64,000 nucleotides of DNA from Croceicoccus ponticola (lineage in GTDB: Bacteria > Pseudomonadota > Alphaproteobacteria > Sphingomonadales > Sphingomonadaceae): positions 186,001 through 250,000 of the forward strand of contig NZ_RXOL01000001.1 of NCBI RefSeq assembly GCF_004004515.1, read 5' to 3'. Shown here piece by piece: positions 35,781-45,705 of the stretch. The translations under genes and the position numbers were made by a program. The notes under the pieces were generated by a model, which had not been told where the DNA came from, searched no databases, and worked only from the letters and a program-made list of their open reading frames with translations. The stretch's first letter is position 1. The number at the start of each line of letters is the position of its first letter.

Positions 35781-37067
35781 CTAAAGTGAGCACGCTGCAA
35801 CTATGAATCGACCTAGGCGATCCCAATAGGCTCTGAACTCTCGTTCCATCGGCGAAAAATCGGGGGAATGCAATAAGCGTTGCATACTCGCGACTGAGAT
35901 TAACTCATCATTCTGTCGTATACGCTCAATTTCCTCGAAGTATCGCTGATCAATTAAATCGCGATCTAGCAGTGATCTTGCAACGACTCCTACTCGCCTA
36001 GATAGATCTTGCCTTTCACTAATTCCGTGCTCTGCAATGTAGCCTTCGACCGCATGTTCAAGCAGCATCCTGAGGAGAGCAGCAGTGGCGTTCGGAAAAG
36101 TTCTGATAGGCAGGCTGCACAATTCATCCCAAATGCGAGATAGACGCTGCTGATCCGCGGTCCACTGGGGGCTAGGCACACCCGCTGGTATTAATGTTCG
36201 TGAAGCGGGCTGATGTCGAGCAGGTCGTCCGCGTCGCCCAGGAATTGGAGGTTGAGGTTGCGGGCCGACTGCATTTCTGTGTTGCTCTGTTGGCAGAATA
36301 TTTTCAGTTTCAAGCTGATCTAGGTAACGTCGCTTTCCCTCGTTATTCCAAAGATCCCCCAATGTTAGATCGCCGCTGGCAAGGTCCGATGTGATGCGGT
36401 GAAGTGTATTTAGGACAACGTCGCGATCGTGTGTTAGAACAAACTGCCTCCCAGCAGTCGAAACACCCACCCGATTTCTGAATTGTTCGGAGGATAGAAG
36501 TCTCGCCAGTGTCGACCAAGGTATTCTACCTTCAGGAAGCATGCCTCCGTCGTCTAAAAATGCTTCGATAGAAGCGCTGACATTCGCCGTATTCCCGCGA
36601 CCAGTCCGCTCCGAGAAGTTTCGCTTCGCTCGATCGTCCCATCCTATTTGCCCGACGCCCGCTTGAGTTCCGGTATGACGACGAAAGAGAATGTTATCGA
36701 CGGCTTCACGATCCGCTTCGACTTGACACATAATTCGTGAGGGAAATCGGCCTTCCCATTTGTTTCGCAATCCCTGAAAAAATTGTCTCAAGTCGTCGTT
36801 TGGAGCAAGGTCAGGACTGCGGATCAATTTGATGCATGTTACGCGCCGGTTGCCGTCGAAAACCACATAACTGTCGTCATGAAGCATTACTAAAGGAGGA
36901 TCAAAGATACGACCTTCCCTAGCAATATCCTCTGCGAGTGCGCGCATTCGCGGTTCGTGTTCATGGAACAATTCGCCGATTGCCGCACTTTCATCTCTTA
37001 GTTCTCCATGCCGATCATTGGCAGGGTTAACCATAAGGTCTGAAATACGAATGCTCTCAAATGGCAT
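35781..37067 (-). CDS. ParB/sulfiredoxin-like domain protein of unknown role
   Basis: 428 aa. Residues 5-80 resemble the ParB/Srx fold: IRISDLMVNPANDRHGE, then FDPPLVMLHDDSYVVFDGNRRVTCIK, with D71-G-N-R-R75 at the position of the nucleotide-binding GxRR motif. The middle (about 250-290) is a Pro/Arg-rich linker and the C-terminal 130 residues are helical. Standalone proteins of this type occur in phages, plasmids and defence islands, sometimes as nucleases or NTP-dependent clamps; here no partner is adjacent except the HTH-duplication protein 75 bp downstream. GC content drops (26 of 60 bases at 35881-35940) against well over 60 percent on both sides, a sign of acquisition. Confidence 0.6.
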   Translation of the reverse strand: MPFESIRISDLMVNPANDRHGELRDESAAIGELFHEHEPRMRALAEDIAREGRIFDPPLVMLHDDSYVVFDGNRRVTCIKLIRSPDLAPNDDLRQFFQGLRNKWEGRFPSRIMCQVEADREAVDNILFRRHTGTQAGVGQIGWDDRAKRNFSERTGRGNTANVSASIEAFLDDGGMLPEGRIPWSTLARLLSSEQFRNRVGVSTAGRQFVLTHDRDVVLNTLHRITSDLASGDLTLGDLWNNEGKRRYLDQLETENILPTEQHRNAVGPQPQPPIPGRRGRPARHQPASRTLIPAGVPSPQWTADQQRLSRIWDELCSLPIRTFPNATAALLRMLLEHAVEGYIAEHGISERQDLSRRVGVVARSLLDRDLIDQRYFEEIERIRQNDELISVASMQRLLHSPDFSPMEREFRAYWDRLGRFIVAACSL

Positions 37068-37212
37068 GAAATTGCTCCCCCTTCAGACCTCTTTTATTGA
37101 AAGCGTCGGGGGTGGCAAGATTTGGTGTAGTCCGCCCGGCGCACTGGGACCATTTGGTCACAAGGTGCGCGGCAGTGAACGAAACGTCGGTGGCGCCGCG
37201 ATTTTTTGTTTT

Positions 37213-37425
37213 AGTCCCTCAAACGCCGGGCGGGGCGCATCCGCGCCCCTTGGCTTCCTCGCATAAGCTCGGGCGGCCATTCGGCCTTGCGGGTGTCGCT
37301 TCGCGCCCCGATATCCCTTGCTCACGGGGCACCGAAGGTGACTCCCGCAAGCGCGAACGCGCGCCGCCGCTTATTGCGGCGAAGCCAAGCGGGCCGGATG
37401 GCCCGCGCCCGGCGTCTGAGGGACT
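37213..37425. repeat. Imperfect inverted pair of a hairpin-rich unit (palindromic element)
   Basis: AGTCCCTCAAACGCCGGGCG at 37213-37232 returns inverted at 37406-37425 with one mismatch, and similarity between the arms continues inward for about 100 bases each (shared CTTGGCTTC, ATAAGC, TTGCGGG and GCCCCG blocks). Within each arm sit small hairpins whose loops agree but stems differ: stem GGGGCGC/GCGCCCC with loop ATCC at 37232-37249 against CGGGCC/GGCCCG with loop GGAT at 37390-37405; GGCC-ATTC-GGCC at 37275-37286 against GCGC-GAAC-GCGC at 37351-37362. This covariation suggests structure is kept. Reads like a dispersed extragenic element of sphingomonads. Confidence 0.75.
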
Positions 37426-37448
37426 CAAAGCAAATACCCTCCGCTTGA

Positions 37449-37495
37449 CCCACCCCTCGAATCCGCGTAGGGGCGCGGCCAGTCGAGGGGTTGGG
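37449..37495. repeat. Hairpin with 12-bp stem
   Basis: CCCACCCCTCGA (37449-37460) and TCGAGGGGTTGGG (37483-37495) pair with one bulged base, enclosing 22 bases. It lies 24 bp after the large inverted element and may be part of the same unit. Confidence 0.55.
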
Positions 37496-37544
37496 TTTAT
37501 CCAACACCAAGACCATTGAGCTGAACATTGCCGGTGAGACGGTA

Positions 37545-37572
37545 AGGCTCGCGTTTCTACGCGGGTCTTTTT
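37545..37572 (+). terminator. Rho-independent terminator upstream of rpsL
   Basis: AGGCTCGCG (37545-37553), loop TTTCTA, CGCGGGTCT (37560-37568), 9 bp with two G-T pairs, followed by a T-run to 37572. No protein gene on the + strand ends just before it, so it either ends an unrecognised transcript from the palindromic region or acts as an attenuator in the str operon leader. Confidence 0.7.
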
Positions 37573-37857
37573 CCCTTTGGAACCAAGGTTCTTAAATGGA
37601 AATGGGCATATGCCCGACTGGATACCCGTCAAAGTAACCTGCATCGCGGGTGGAGCGTTTCGGTTCGTGCGTCGTGAGTCGCAGCCCGTGCCTTTATATA
37701 AGGGCGCGCTGCCGCCGCCGCATGATCCTCGATCTCCATACTTGGCGCTGCAGGCATCTGGCTCGACCACGAGTTTTATGCCCGAACCCATCCGCACTGG
37801 CGCGGGGGAGGGCGCAACCCGGCGGGGGAAACCCTGTCGGCCAAGGAAGGAACCACA

Positions 37858-38229
37858 ATGCCGACGATCAACCAGCTGGTCCGCAAGGGCCGCGTTCCGC
37901 AGAAGGCCAAGAGCAAGGTCCCTGCGATGGAAGCGAACCCGCAGAAGCGCGGCGTTTGCACCCGCGTCTACACCACGACCCCGAAGAAGCCGAACTCGGC
38001 GCTTCGCAAGGTTGCCAAGGTGCGCCTGACCAACGGTCGCGAAGTCATCACCTACATTCCGGGCGAAGGCCACAACCTGCAGGAGCACTCTGTCGTGCTT
38101 ATCCGCGGCGGCCGTGTTCGCGATCTTCCCGGTGTTCGTTACCACGTCCTGCGCGGCGTGCTCGATACGCAGGGCGTCAAGGATCGCAAGCAGTCCCGTT
38201 CGAAGTACGGCGCCAAGCGTCCGAAGTAA
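37858..38229 (+). CDS. rpsL: 30S ribosomal protein S12
   Basis: 123 aa, complete and typical: [12 protein letters not shown] start, [16 protein letters not shown], and the [11 protein letters not shown] segment. S12 sits at the decoding centre; lysines in the TTPKKPNS motif and near 87 are the usual streptomycin-resistance positions and here carry the wild-type lysine in PKKPNS. First gene of the str operon. AAGGAAGGA lies 8 bases before ATG 37858. Confidence 0.98.
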   Translation: MPTINQLVRKGRVPQKAKSKVPAMEANPQKRGVCTRVYTTTPKKPNSALRKVAKVRLTNGREVITYIPGEGHNLQEHSVVLIRGGRVRDLPGVRYHVLRGVLDTQGVKDRKQSRSKYGAKRPK

Positions 38230-38245
38230 TCCATTTCGGCGGCGG

Positions 38246-38313
38246 CGGCCCGCTCCCCCACCCGGCTACCCTAACGAGGTAGACTCTGGGTGGCCGGGTG
38301 GGGGAGCGGGCCG
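38246..38313. repeat. Long hairpin between rpsL and rpsG
   Basis: A 26-bp stem (38246-38271 with 38288-38313) broken only by one G-T pair, with a 16-base loop. The arms are GC-rich (core GCTCCCCCACCCGG and its complement) and no T-run follows, so it is not a simple terminator. It lies 54 bp upstream of the rpsG start inside the str operon message, where it may act in mRNA processing or stability, or be a mobile palindrome. Confidence 0.85.
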
Positions 38314-38367
38314 GTGCCGCAAAGGTGGCCACGGATGTGGTCGCCGCTTTCCGAAGGAAACGAAAAA

Positions 38368-38838
38368 ATGTCACGTCGTCGTCGTCCCGAGAAGCGGGAA
38401 ATCCTGCCCGATCCCAAGTTCGGTGATCAGATCCTGTCGAAGTTCATGAACAACCTCATGTACGACGGCAAGAAGTCCACGGCCGAACGCATCGTTTACG
38501 GCGCGCTCGAAACGGTGGAAACCAAGTCGAAGGCCGATCCGATCCAGCTGTTCCATGATGCGCTGAACAACATCATGCCGCAGCTCGAAGTCCGCAGCCG
38601 CCGCGTCGGTGGTGCGACGTATCAGGTCCCAGTCGAAGTTCGCCCCGACCGTGCCCAGGCTCTCGCGATCCGCTGGCTCATCACCGCTGCGCGCAACCGT
38701 CCCGAAACCACGATGGCCGCGCGCCTGTCGGGTGAACTGCTGGATGCGTCGAACAATCGCGGCAATGCCGTGAAGAAGCGTGAAGACACCCATCGCATGG
38801 CCGACGCCAACCGCGCCTTCTCCCACTACCGCTGGTAA
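38368..38838 (+). CDS. rpsG: 30S ribosomal protein S7
   Basis: 156 aa from ATG 38368 (GAAGGAAACG just upstream). Family sequence throughout: [19 protein letters not shown] at the start, [18 protein letters not shown]-type core (here [20 protein letters not shown]) and [20 protein letters not shown] at the end. S7 nucleates assembly of the 30S head and contacts the E-site tRNA. In E. coli it represses the str operon message; no S7-binding site was identified here. The earlier in-frame opening at 38290 falls inside the hairpin and is rejected. Confidence 0.98.
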   Translation: MSRRRRPEKREILPDPKFGDQILSKFMNNLMYDGKKSTAERIVYGALETVETKSKADPIQLFHDALNNIMPQLEVRSRRVGGATYQVPVEVRPDRAQALAIRWLITAARNRPETTMAARLSGELLDASNNRGNAVKKREDTHRMADANRAFSHYRW

Positions 38839-39005
38839 TACCGGCGGGGGTGCCCGGGCCGGGAATGCCGGCAAGGGCAGGGCGTATCTGCGACGCGGCG
38901 GGTGGAGCATAATTGCTTCGCCGCTGCGTCTTCAGATGGTCACATTAGTCACTATATGGGGCAGGCCTGTTTCAGGCCCTGTCCATACCACCCAAGGAAA
39001 CTTCC

Positions 39006-41099
39006 ATGGCCCGCGAATATCCGCTGGAACGCTATCGCAACATCGGCATCATGGCGCACATCGATGCCGGCAAGACCACAACGACGGAGCGGATCCTCTA
39101 CTACACCGGAAAGTCCTACAAGATCGGCGAAGTCCACGACGGCGCCGCCACCATGGACTGGATGGAGCAGGAGCAGGAACGCGGCATCACCATCACTTCG
39201 GCCGCAACGACCACGTTCTGGTCCGCCGAAGACGGTAAGGGCCCGAAGCACCGCATCAACATCATCGACACCCCCGGCCACGTCGACTTCACCATCGAAG
39301 TCGAACGCTCGCTGCGCGTGCTCGACGGCGCGGTCGCAGTGTTCGACGGCGTCGCGGGCGTGGAACCCCAGTCCGAAACAGTATGGCGCCAGGCCGACAA
39401 GTACGGCGTACCGCGCATGTGCTTCATCAACAAACTCGACCGCACCGGCGCAGACTTCTACTATTGTGTGCAGTCAATCATCGACCGCCTCGGCGCGCTT
39501 CCGCTCGTTCTGTATCTTCCGATTGGCGCCGAAAGCAGCCTTAAGGGCGTTGTCGACTTGGTGAACATGCGCGGAATCGTCTGGGAAGACGAAAGCCTTG
39601 GCGCTAATTTCAACTATGTCGAAATTCCCGAAGATCTCGCCGATAAAGCCGCCGAGTACCGTGAAAAGCTGCTTGAATTGGCTGTAGAGCAGGACGACGA
39701 CGTCCTTGAGGCATACCTCGAGGGTCAGGAGCCTGATGTGGCCACGCTGAAGGGGCTTATCCGTAAGGGTACGATGGCGCGCGCGTTCGTCCCCATCGTC
39801 TGTGGCTCTGCTTTCAAGAACAAGGGCGTGCAGCCGCTGCTCGACGCCGTCGTTGACTACATGCCTTCGCCCCTCGACGTTCCTGCCATCAAGGGCGTCC
39901 TTCCCGACAGCGACGAGGAGGCTGAACGCCCCTCGAGCGACGATGCTCCGTTCTCGGCGCTGGCGTTCAAGATCATGAACGATCCGTTCGTTGGCTCACT
40001 CACCTTCACCCGCATCTATTCGGGCAAGCTCTCCAAGGGCCAGGTCCTGAACTCGGTGAAGGACAAGAAGGAAAAGATCGGCCGCATGCTGCTGATGCAC
40101 TCCAACAACCGCGAGGACATCGAAGAGGCATACGCCGGCGACATCGTTGCACTTGCCGGCATGAAGGACACGACGACCGGCGACACGCTGTGCGACATGG
40201 CCAAGCCGATCATCCTTGAAAGGATGGAGTTCCCCGAACCTGTCATCGAGCTTTCGGTCGAACCCAAGACCAAGGCCGACCAGGAAAAGATGGGCATCGC
40301 GCTCAACCGCCTGGCCGCCGAAGATCCGTCGTTCCGCGTCAGCACGGACCACGAATCGGGCCAGACGATCATCAAAGGCATGGGCGAACTTCACCTCGAC
40401 ATTCTCGTAGATCGGATGAAGCGCGAGTTCAAGGTCGAGGCCAACGTTGGCGCGCCGCAGGTAGCCTATCGCGAATCACTCGCAAAGGCGGTCGAGGTCG
40501 ATTACACCCACAAGAAGCAGTCGGGTGGCTCGGGCCAGTTCGGCCGCGTCAAGGTCCGCGTCACCCCCGGTGAGCGCGGCCAGGGCGTTATCTTCACGGA
40601 CGAGATCAAAGGCGGCAACATTCCGCGCGAATATATTCCAGCCATCGAGAAGGGCTTCCGCGAACAAGCCGAGAGCGGTTATCTCATCGGCTTCCCGATC
40701 ATCGACTTCAGCATCGCGCTGTATGACGGTGGCTACCACGATGTCGACTCGTCGGCGATTGCGTTTGAAATCGCAGGTCGCGGTGCGATGCGCGAAGTGG
40801 CGCAGAAGGCTGGCATCAAGCTGCTCGAACCGATCATGAAGGTCGAAGTCGTCACTCCCGACGATTATCTCGGCGACGTCATCGGCGATCTCAACTCGCG
40901 TCGTGGCCAGATTCAGGGCACGGACACCCGCGGCAACGCACAGGCCGTCGAAGCCAACGTGCCGCTGGCCAACATGTTCGGCTACGTCAATGAACTGCGC
41001 TCATTCACACAAGGCCGTGCGCAGTACTCGATGCAGTTCAGTCACTATGAAGAGGTCCCGGCAAATGTCGCGGCGGAGGTCAAGGAGAAGCTTGCGTAA
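39006..41099 (+). CDS. fusA: Elongation factor G
   Basis: 697 aa. GTPase motifs: [18 protein letters not shown] (P-loop), DTPGHVDF (G3) and NKLD (G4), then the EF-G domains II-V. EF-G moves tRNA-mRNA through the ribosome after peptide transfer and helps ribosome recycling. Third gene of the str operon, 167 bp after rpsG. AAGGAAAC stands 8 bases upstream of the ATG. No fused or truncated region seen. Confidence 0.98.
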   Translation: MAREYPLERYRNIGIMAHIDAGKTTTTERILYYTGKSYKIGEVHDGAATMDWMEQEQERGITITSAATTTFWSAEDGKGPKHRINIIDTPGHVDFTIEVERSLRVLDGAVAVFDGVAGVEPQSETVWRQADKYGVPRMCFINKLDRTGADFYYCVQSIIDRLGALPLVLYLPIGAESSLKGVVDLVNMRGIVWEDESLGANFNYVEIPEDLADKAAEYREKLLELAVEQDDDVLEAYLEGQEPDVATLKGLIRKGTMARAFVPIVCGSAFKNKGVQPLLDAVVDYMPSPLDVPAIKGVLPDSDEEAERPSSDDAPFSALAFKIMNDPFVGSLTFTRIYSGKLSKGQVLNSVKDKKEKIGRMLLMHSNNREDIEEAYAGDIVALAGMKDTTTGDTLCDMAKPIILERMEFPEPVIELSVEPKTKADQEKMGIALNRLAAEDPSFRVSTDHESGQTIIKGMGELHLDILVDRMKREFKVEANVGAPQVAYRESLAKAVEVDYTHKKQSGGSGQFGRVKVRVTPGERGQGVIFTDEIKGGNIPREYIPAIEKGFREQAESGYLIGFPIIDFSIALYDGGYHDVDSSAIAFEIAGRGAMREVAQKAGIKLLEPIMKVEVVTPDDYLGDVIGDLNSRRGQIQGTDTRGNAQAVEANVPLANMFGYVNELRSFTQGRAQYSMQFSHYEEVPANVAAEVKEKLA

Positions 41100-41206
41100 G
41101 CTTCTACAACGGTCTAGGGGCGGCGCCTGATTCAGCGGGTGCCGCTTCTGTCCCGCACAAAATCACACAGATCAACAGATCCAGACGAACCAGAGGTTTT
41201 TGAAAA

Positions 41207-42382
41207 ATGGCGAAAGCTAAGTTTGAGCGGAACAAGCCGCACTGCAACATCGGCACGATCGGTCACGTTGACCACGGCAAGACCACGCTGACGGCCGCGA
41301 TTACCAAGGTCCTCGGTTCGCCCGTCGACTTCGCGAACATCGACAAGGCTCCCGAAGAGCGCGAGCGCGGCATCACCATCTCGACCGCACACGTCGAATA
41401 TGAGACCGAGGCACGTCACTACGCGCACGTCGACTGCCCGGGGCACGCCGACTACGTGAAGAACATGATCACCGGTGCCGCCCAGATGGACGGTGCGATC
41501 CTGGTCGTGAACGCCGCTGACGGCCCGATGCCCCAGACCCGCGAGCACATCCTGCTTGCTCGTCAGGTCGGCGTTCCGGCTCTTGTCGTGTTTATGAACA
41601 AGGTCGACCAGGTTGACGACGCCGAGCTTCTCGAGCTGGTCGAGCTGGAAATCCGTGAGCTGCTTTCGTACTACGACTTCCCGGGCGACGATATTCCCGT
41701 GATTTCGGGTTCGGCCCTTGCCGCACTCGAAGGTCGTGATGCCGAAATAGGCGAAGACAAGATCATGGAACTCATGAAGGCCGTGGATGATTACATTCCG
41801 CAGCCGCCGCGTCCGACCGACAAGCCGTTCCTTATGCCCGTCGAGGACGTGTTCTCGATCTCTGGCCGCGGCACTGTCGTGACCGGTCGTATCGAATCCG
41901 GCATCATCAAGGTCGGCGAAGAAGTCGAAATCGTCGGCATCAAGGACACCAAGAAGACCGTCGTCACCGGCGTCGAAATGTTCCGCAAGCTGCTCGATCA
42001 GGGTGAAGCTGGCGACAACGTCGGTGCTCTGATCCGCGGTGTGGCTCGTGAAGAAGTCGAGCGTGGTCAGGTTCTTTGCAAGCCCGGTTCGGTTACGCCG
42101 CACACCGAGTTCAGCGCAGAGGTTTACGTCCTGTCGAAGGACGAAGGCGGCCGTCACACTCCGTTCTTCGCCAACTATCGTCCGCAGTTCTACTTCCGCA
42201 CGACCGACGTGACGGGCGAAGTGATCCTGCCGGAAGGCACCGAGATGGTCATGCCTGGCGACAACGTCACGATCGGCGTGAAGCTCATTGCTCCGATCGC
42301 CATGGACGAGGGTCTCCGCTTCGCAATTCGCGAAGGTGGACGGACCGTCGGTTCTGGGGTTGTCAGCAACATCACTAAGTAA
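41207..42382 (+). CDS. tuf: Elongation factor Tu
   Basis: 391 aa. [20 protein letters not shown] start, P-loop [16 protein letters not shown] and NKVD motifs, domains 2 and 3 complete. Delivers aminoacyl-tRNA to the ribosomal A site. The loop after helix A ([19 protein letters not shown]) is a few residues shorter than in E. coli, which accounts for the slightly short length. AGAGG lies about 10 bases upstream. Only one tuf copy is visible here; alphaproteobacteria sometimes have two. Confidence 0.98.
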   Translation: MAKAKFERNKPHCNIGTIGHVDHGKTTLTAAITKVLGSPVDFANIDKAPEERERGITISTAHVEYETEARHYAHVDCPGHADYVKNMITGAAQMDGAILVVNAADGPMPQTREHILLARQVGVPALVVFMNKVDQVDDAELLELVELEIRELLSYYDFPGDDIPVISGSALAALEGRDAEIGEDKIMELMKAVDDYIPQPPRPTDKPFLMPVEDVFSISGRGTVVTGRIESGIIKVGEEVEIVGIKDTKKTVVTGVEMFRKLLDQGEAGDNVGALIRGVAREEVERGQVLCKPGSVTPHTEFSAEVYVLSKDEGGRHTPFFANYRPQFYFRTTDVTGEVILPEGTEMVMPGDNVTIGVKLIAPIAMDEGLRFAIREGGRTVGSGVVSNITK

Positions 42383-42393
42383 TATAGGCACGC

Positions 42394-42422
42394 GACGGCG
42401 GGGGTGATTCACTCCCGCCGTC
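42394..42422. other. Perfect-stem hairpin between tuf and rpsJ
   Basis: GACGGCGGGGGTG (42394-42406), loop ATT, CACTCCCGCCGTC (42410-42422): 13 pairs with one G-T. It starts 12 bp after the tuf stop. Only a short AATTTT follows after five bases, so it could be a weak terminator/attenuator between the str and S10 transcription units or an mRNA-stabilising stem. Confidence 0.7.
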
Positions 42423-42552
42423 CTGAATTTTCGGAAGGGCCGCCCCTTCCCGCGCAGCTCGAAATCGACGCTGCGATGGTGAGGCGGGGCGGTTCTTTCT
42501 TTTTTGGGATCTGCTTCGGCCGGTCTCTTGGCTCTTTCGCATCGGTATGGAC

Positions 42553-42855
42553 ATGGAAGCTCAGAATATCCGCATTCGCCTGAAGGCGTTTGATCACCGC
42601 GTTCTCGATCAGGCAACTGGTGAGATCGCTGAAACCGCCCGTCGCACGGGCGCGCTCATCCGGGGCCCCATTCCGCTTCCGACGCGCATTGAGAAATTCA
42701 CCGTGAACCGCGGTCCGCACATCGACAAGAAGTCGCGGGAGCAGTTCGAGGTTCGTACCTACAAGCGGCTGCTCGACATCGTGCAGCCCAACGCCGCTAC
42801 AGTCGACGCTTTGATGAAGCTCGACCTTGCTGCTGGCGTCAACGTTGAGATCAAG
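42553..42855 (+). CDS. rpsJ: 30S ribosomal protein S10
   Basis: The family sequence [20 protein letters not shown] begins at ATG 42553; an ATG at 42547 (adding Met-Asp) is also possible, and no strong ribosome-binding site separates them. The frame continues through [13 protein letters not shown] with its stop at 42862-42864. The protein, about 103 aa, is part of the 30S head and, as NusE, of transcription antitermination complexes. First gene of the S10 operon, 160 bp after tuf. Confidence 0.9.
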
Positions 42856-43052
42856 CTGGCTTGATCGGCGAGGATCCGAAAGGGTCCTGGGCTACAGGGA
42901 TACCGCCGGAATTCATTCCGGGCTGCGTCCCCCGTCTCGCTCTTTCCCTAACGGGGAAGGGCATTATCAGCCCGGGCGGGGTGGTGCATTACAAATTGGG
43001 CTGACACGCCTGCCGGGATGGTCTCGGCAGGCCTCTGTTAGGAGAATGGATC

Positions 43053-43922
43053 ATGCGCACTGGCGTGATCGCTAAAAAGGTCGGGATGACCCGCCTTTTT
43101 CAGGAGGATGGACGGCACGTTCCCGTTACCGTCCTGGCCCTGGAAGATTGTCAGGTCGTTTCGCACCGCACGATGGATCGCGATGGTTATGTCGCTGTTC
43201 AGCTCGGCGCGGGCGAAGCGAAGCTGAAGAACGTCGCCAAGCCGCAGCGCGAGCATTTCGCGAAGGCTGAAGTGACCCCGAAGATGAAGGTCGCCGAATT
43301 CCGTCTGGAGGCCGAAGACGGCCTTCCGCCGGTTGGCTCGACCATCAGTGCAGAGCACTTCATCGCTGGCCAAAAGGTCGACATCACCGGTCACACGCAG
43401 GGCAAAGGCTTTGCCGGCGCGATGAAACGTTGGGGCTTTGCCGGTTTGCGCGCAACGCACGGCGTTTCGCTCTCGCACCGTTCGCACGGTTCGACGGGGC
43501 AGCGTCAGGATCCAGGTCGCGTCTTCAAGAACAAGAAGATGGCTGGCCACATGGGCGATCGTCAGCGCACTCAGCAGAACCTCGAAATCGTGCGCACCGA
43601 CGCCGATCGCGGCTTGCTTTTCGTTAAGGGTTCTGTTCCGGGCGCAAAGAATTCGTGGCTGGTCGTAACTGATGCCATCAAGCTGCCGCTTCCCGAAGGC
43701 CTGCCGTTCCCGGCAGCGCTGCTCGAGAGGAAGAGCACGCAGCCTGAGCATGAAGAAGCACCCGCCGGCATGGTCGAGGCAGCAGCCGAACACGAAGTGC
43801 AGCCGGACGTTTCCGTCGAACAGCAGGCTAAGTTGCTGAGCGAACAGGAAGCCGGTGCCGACACCGAAACCAACGCCGCTGAGGGTGACACGCCCGCCAG
43901 CGACGCGAACAAGGAGGGCTGA
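43053..43922 (+). CDS. rplC: 50S ribosomal protein L3 with acidic C-terminal extension
   Basis: 289 aa. The L3 core (1-230) is normal: [16 protein letters not shown], the glutamine-containing loop [21 protein letters not shown] near the peptidyl-transferase centre (Gln is the usual methylation site), and [12 protein letters not shown]. Residues of about 233-289 are an added tail rich in Glu and Ala, absent in E. coli L3 (209 aa), predicted disordered and surface-exposed. TAGGAG sits 9 bases before the ATG. It starts the run rplC-rplD-rplW-rplB. Confidence 0.96.
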   Translation: MRTGVIAKKVGMTRLFQEDGRHVPVTVLALEDCQVVSHRTMDRDGYVAVQLGAGEAKLKNVAKPQREHFAKAEVTPKMKVAEFRLEAEDGLPPVGSTISAEHFIAGQKVDITGHTQGKGFAGAMKRWGFAGLRATHGVSLSHRSHGSTGQRQDPGRVFKNKKMAGHMGDRQRTQQNLEIVRTDADRGLLFVKGSVPGAKNSWLVVTDAIKLPLPEGLPFPAALLERKSTQPEHEEAPAGMVEAAAEHEVQPDVSVEQQAKLLSEQEAGADTETNAAEGDTPASDANKEG

Positions 43923-43925
43923 TCC

Positions 43926-44549
43926 GTGAAGGTGAAGGTCCAGAAACTCGACGGCAATGCGTCGGGTGACATCGAGCTGAACGACGACGTCTTCGGCATC
44001 GAGCCGCGTGCGGACATCCTGCACCGCGTGGTCACCTGGCAGCTTTGGAACCGTCGTGCCACAGCCCGTCCGACGCGTGAGCGTTCTGAAGTTGCTCGCA
44101 CCGGCAAGAAGTGGGGTCGCCAGAAGGGCGGCGGCACGGCTCGCCACGGCGATCGCAAGGCCCCGATCTTCATCGGTGGCGGCAAGGCTCATGGTGCACG
44201 CAAGCGTGACTTTGACATGTCGCTGAACAAGAAGATCCGCGCACTTGGCCTGAAGATGGCCCTGTCGAGCAAGGCGAAGGACGGTCTTATCGTCGTTGAT
44301 ACGCTTGAGCTTGCAGATGCCAAGACAAAGGCTCTTCGCGCGCAGTTCGAAAAGCTCGGTTTTGCCGGTAAGATCCTCGTGATCGACGGTGAAAGCGTCA
44401 ATGACGGCTTCCGCAAGGCATCGAGCAATCTTCCGGGCGTGAATGTCATGCCGGCCGTGGGCGCGAACGTCTACGACATCCTGAAGCACGACACGCTGAT
44501 CCTCACCAAGGACGCGGTCGAGAAGCTGGAGGCGCGTTTCAATGGCTAA
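43926..44549 (+). CDS. rplD: 50S ribosomal protein L4
   Basis: 207 aa from GTG 43926. Contains the long loop reaching the exit tunnel ([20 protein letters not shown]) and the end [13 protein letters not shown]. In E. coli L4 also represses the S10 operon; no leader target was identified here. Its last codons overlap the rplW start by 8 bp, indicating coupling. Confidence 0.97.
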   Translation: MKVKVQKLDGNASGDIELNDDVFGIEPRADILHRVVTWQLWNRRATARPTRERSEVARTGKKWGRQKGGGTARHGDRKAPIFIGGGKAHGARKRDFDMSLNKKIRALGLKMALSSKAKDGLIVVDTLELADAKTKALRAQFEKLGFAGKILVIDGESVNDGFRKASSNLPGVNVMPAVGANVYDILKHDTLILTKDAVEKLEARFNG

Positions 44550-44850
44550 GGCTAAGGAAATCGACGTGCGGCACTATGACGTTATCGTCGCCCCGCACAT
44601 TACCGAGAAGTCGACGCTTCTTTCGGAACATAACGCTGTGGTATTCAAGGTCGCCGAAAGCGCCACGAAGCCGCAGATCAAGGAAGCGGTCGAAGCGCTT
44701 TTCGACGTAAAAGTCACCGGCGTGAACACGCTTGTCCAAAAGGGCAAGGTTAAGCGCTGGAAGGGCAAGCCCTACCGGCGCACCGACATGAAAAAGGCGA
44801 TCGTGACGCTGGCCGAAGGCCAGTCCATCGACGTCACCAGCGGTATCTGA
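44542..44850 (+). CDS. rplW: 50S ribosomal protein L23
   Basis: 102 aa. [20 protein letters not shown] at the N-terminus and [20 protein letters not shown] near the end are typical. L23 lies at the tunnel exit and is the docking site for trigger factor and SRP. Overlaps rplD by 8 bp. Confidence 0.97.
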   Translation: MAKAKEIDVRHYDVIVAPHITEKSTLLSEHNAVVFKVAESATKPQIKEAVEALFDVKVTGVNTLVQKGKVKRWKGKPYRRTDMKKAIVTLAEGQSIDVTSGI

Positions 44851-44862
44851 GGCTAGGAAATC

Positions 44863-45699
44863 ATGGCACTCAAGAACTATAAACCGACATCGCCCGCCCG
44901 CCGTGGCCTGGTGCTGGTCGACAAGTCGAGCCTCTGGAAGGGTAAGCCTGTCAAGGCTCTCACCGAAGGCAAGAACAAGACTGGCGGCCGCAACAACAAG
45001 GGTCACGTGACTTCGCGCGGCATTGGCGGCGGTCACAAGCAGAAATATCGCTACGTCGACTTCAAGCGTCGCAAGTGGGATATGGCTGCGACCGTCGAGC
45101 GGCTCGAGTATGATCCCAACCGCACGGCATTCATCGCTCTCGTCAAGTACGAGGACGGCGAAGAGGCCTATATCATCGCTCCGCAGCGGCTCGCTGTTGG
45201 TGACAGCGTCATCGCCGGCGAGAAGACCGACACGAAGCCTGGCAACGCTATGCTCCTGTCGCAGATGCCGGTCGGAACGATCGCCCACAACCTGGAAATG
45301 AAGCCGGGCAAGGGCGCGCAGATCGCGCGTTCGGCAGGAACTTACGCCCAGATCGTCGGCCGTGACCGCGGCATGGTGATCGTGCGTCTCTCTTCTGGCG
45401 AACAGCGCTACCTGCGCGGTGATTGCATGGGCACTGTCGGTGCGGTTTCGAACCCGGACAACAGCAACCAGACGCTGGCCAAGGCCGGTCGTCGTCGCTG
45501 GATGGGTAAGCGTCCGCTTACCCGTGGCGTCGCCAAGAACCCGGTCGATCACCCGCATGGCGGTGGCGAAGGCCGTACCTCGGGCGGCCGTCATCCGGTT
45601 ACGCCATGGGGCAAGCCGACGAAGGGCGCCCGGACCCGCAACAACAAGCAGACGGACAAGTTGATCATCCGTTCGCGGCACGCCAAGAAGAAGAGGTAA
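44863..45699 (+). CDS. rplB: 50S ribosomal protein L2
   Basis: 278 aa. Contains the conserved RNA-binding domain ([20 protein letters not shown]) and the [20 protein letters not shown] loop whose histidine is needed for subunit joining and peptide transfer. GGCTAGGAAATC precedes the ATG. Adjacent to rplW (12 bp) and rpsS (6 bp). Confidence 0.98.
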   Translation: MALKNYKPTSPARRGLVLVDKSSLWKGKPVKALTEGKNKTGGRNNKGHVTSRGIGGGHKQKYRYVDFKRRKWDMAATVERLEYDPNRTAFIALVKYEDGEEAYIIAPQRLAVGDSVIAGEKTDTKPGNAMLLSQMPVGTIAHNLEMKPGKGAQIARSAGTYAQIVGRDRGMVIVRLSSGEQRYLRGDCMGTVGAVSNPDNSNQTLAKAGRRRWMGKRPLTRGVAKNPVDHPHGGGEGRTSGGRHPVTPWGKPTKGARTRNNKQTDKLIIRSRHAKKKR

Positions 45700-45705
45700 G
45701 CGGTA

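Larger units (their letters stand above)
37068..37857. other. Non-coding region upstream of rpsL with inverted repeats
   Basis: 790 bp. It holds the 213-bp inverted element (37213-37425), a further hairpin (37449-37495), a + strand terminator (37545-37572) and, from there to rpsL, about 285 bp that should contain the str operon promoter and leader. Several 60-150 codon frames cross it but none has family similarity or a ribosome-binding site; I read them as non-coding. TATATAAG near 37695 is a possible -10 element without a clear -35. Confidence 0.7.

Noticed and set aside
34725-37067. Prophage remnant
   Set aside because: Only a terminase-like HTH and a ParB-like gene; no integrase, attachment-site repeats or structural phage genes.
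37213-37425. 6S RNA or tRNA gene
   Set aside because: No tRNA arms or 6S central bubble; two symmetric arms with local hairpins fit a palindromic element better.
37690-37702. TATATAAG as the rpsL promoter
   Set aside because: No matching -35 box at the right distance; too weak to list as a promoter.
37097-38282. Frames of 60-200 codons upstream of rpsL on both strands
   Set aside because: They come from the inverted element and the rpsL leader; I read them as non-coding although similar peptides may be annotated elsewhere.
41132-42616. 494-codon antisense frame over tuf, and similar long antisense frames over rplC-rplD (43038-44489) and rplW-rplB (44539-45954)
   Set aside because: Shadow frames of highly biased ribosomal genes; no recognisable protein sequence.
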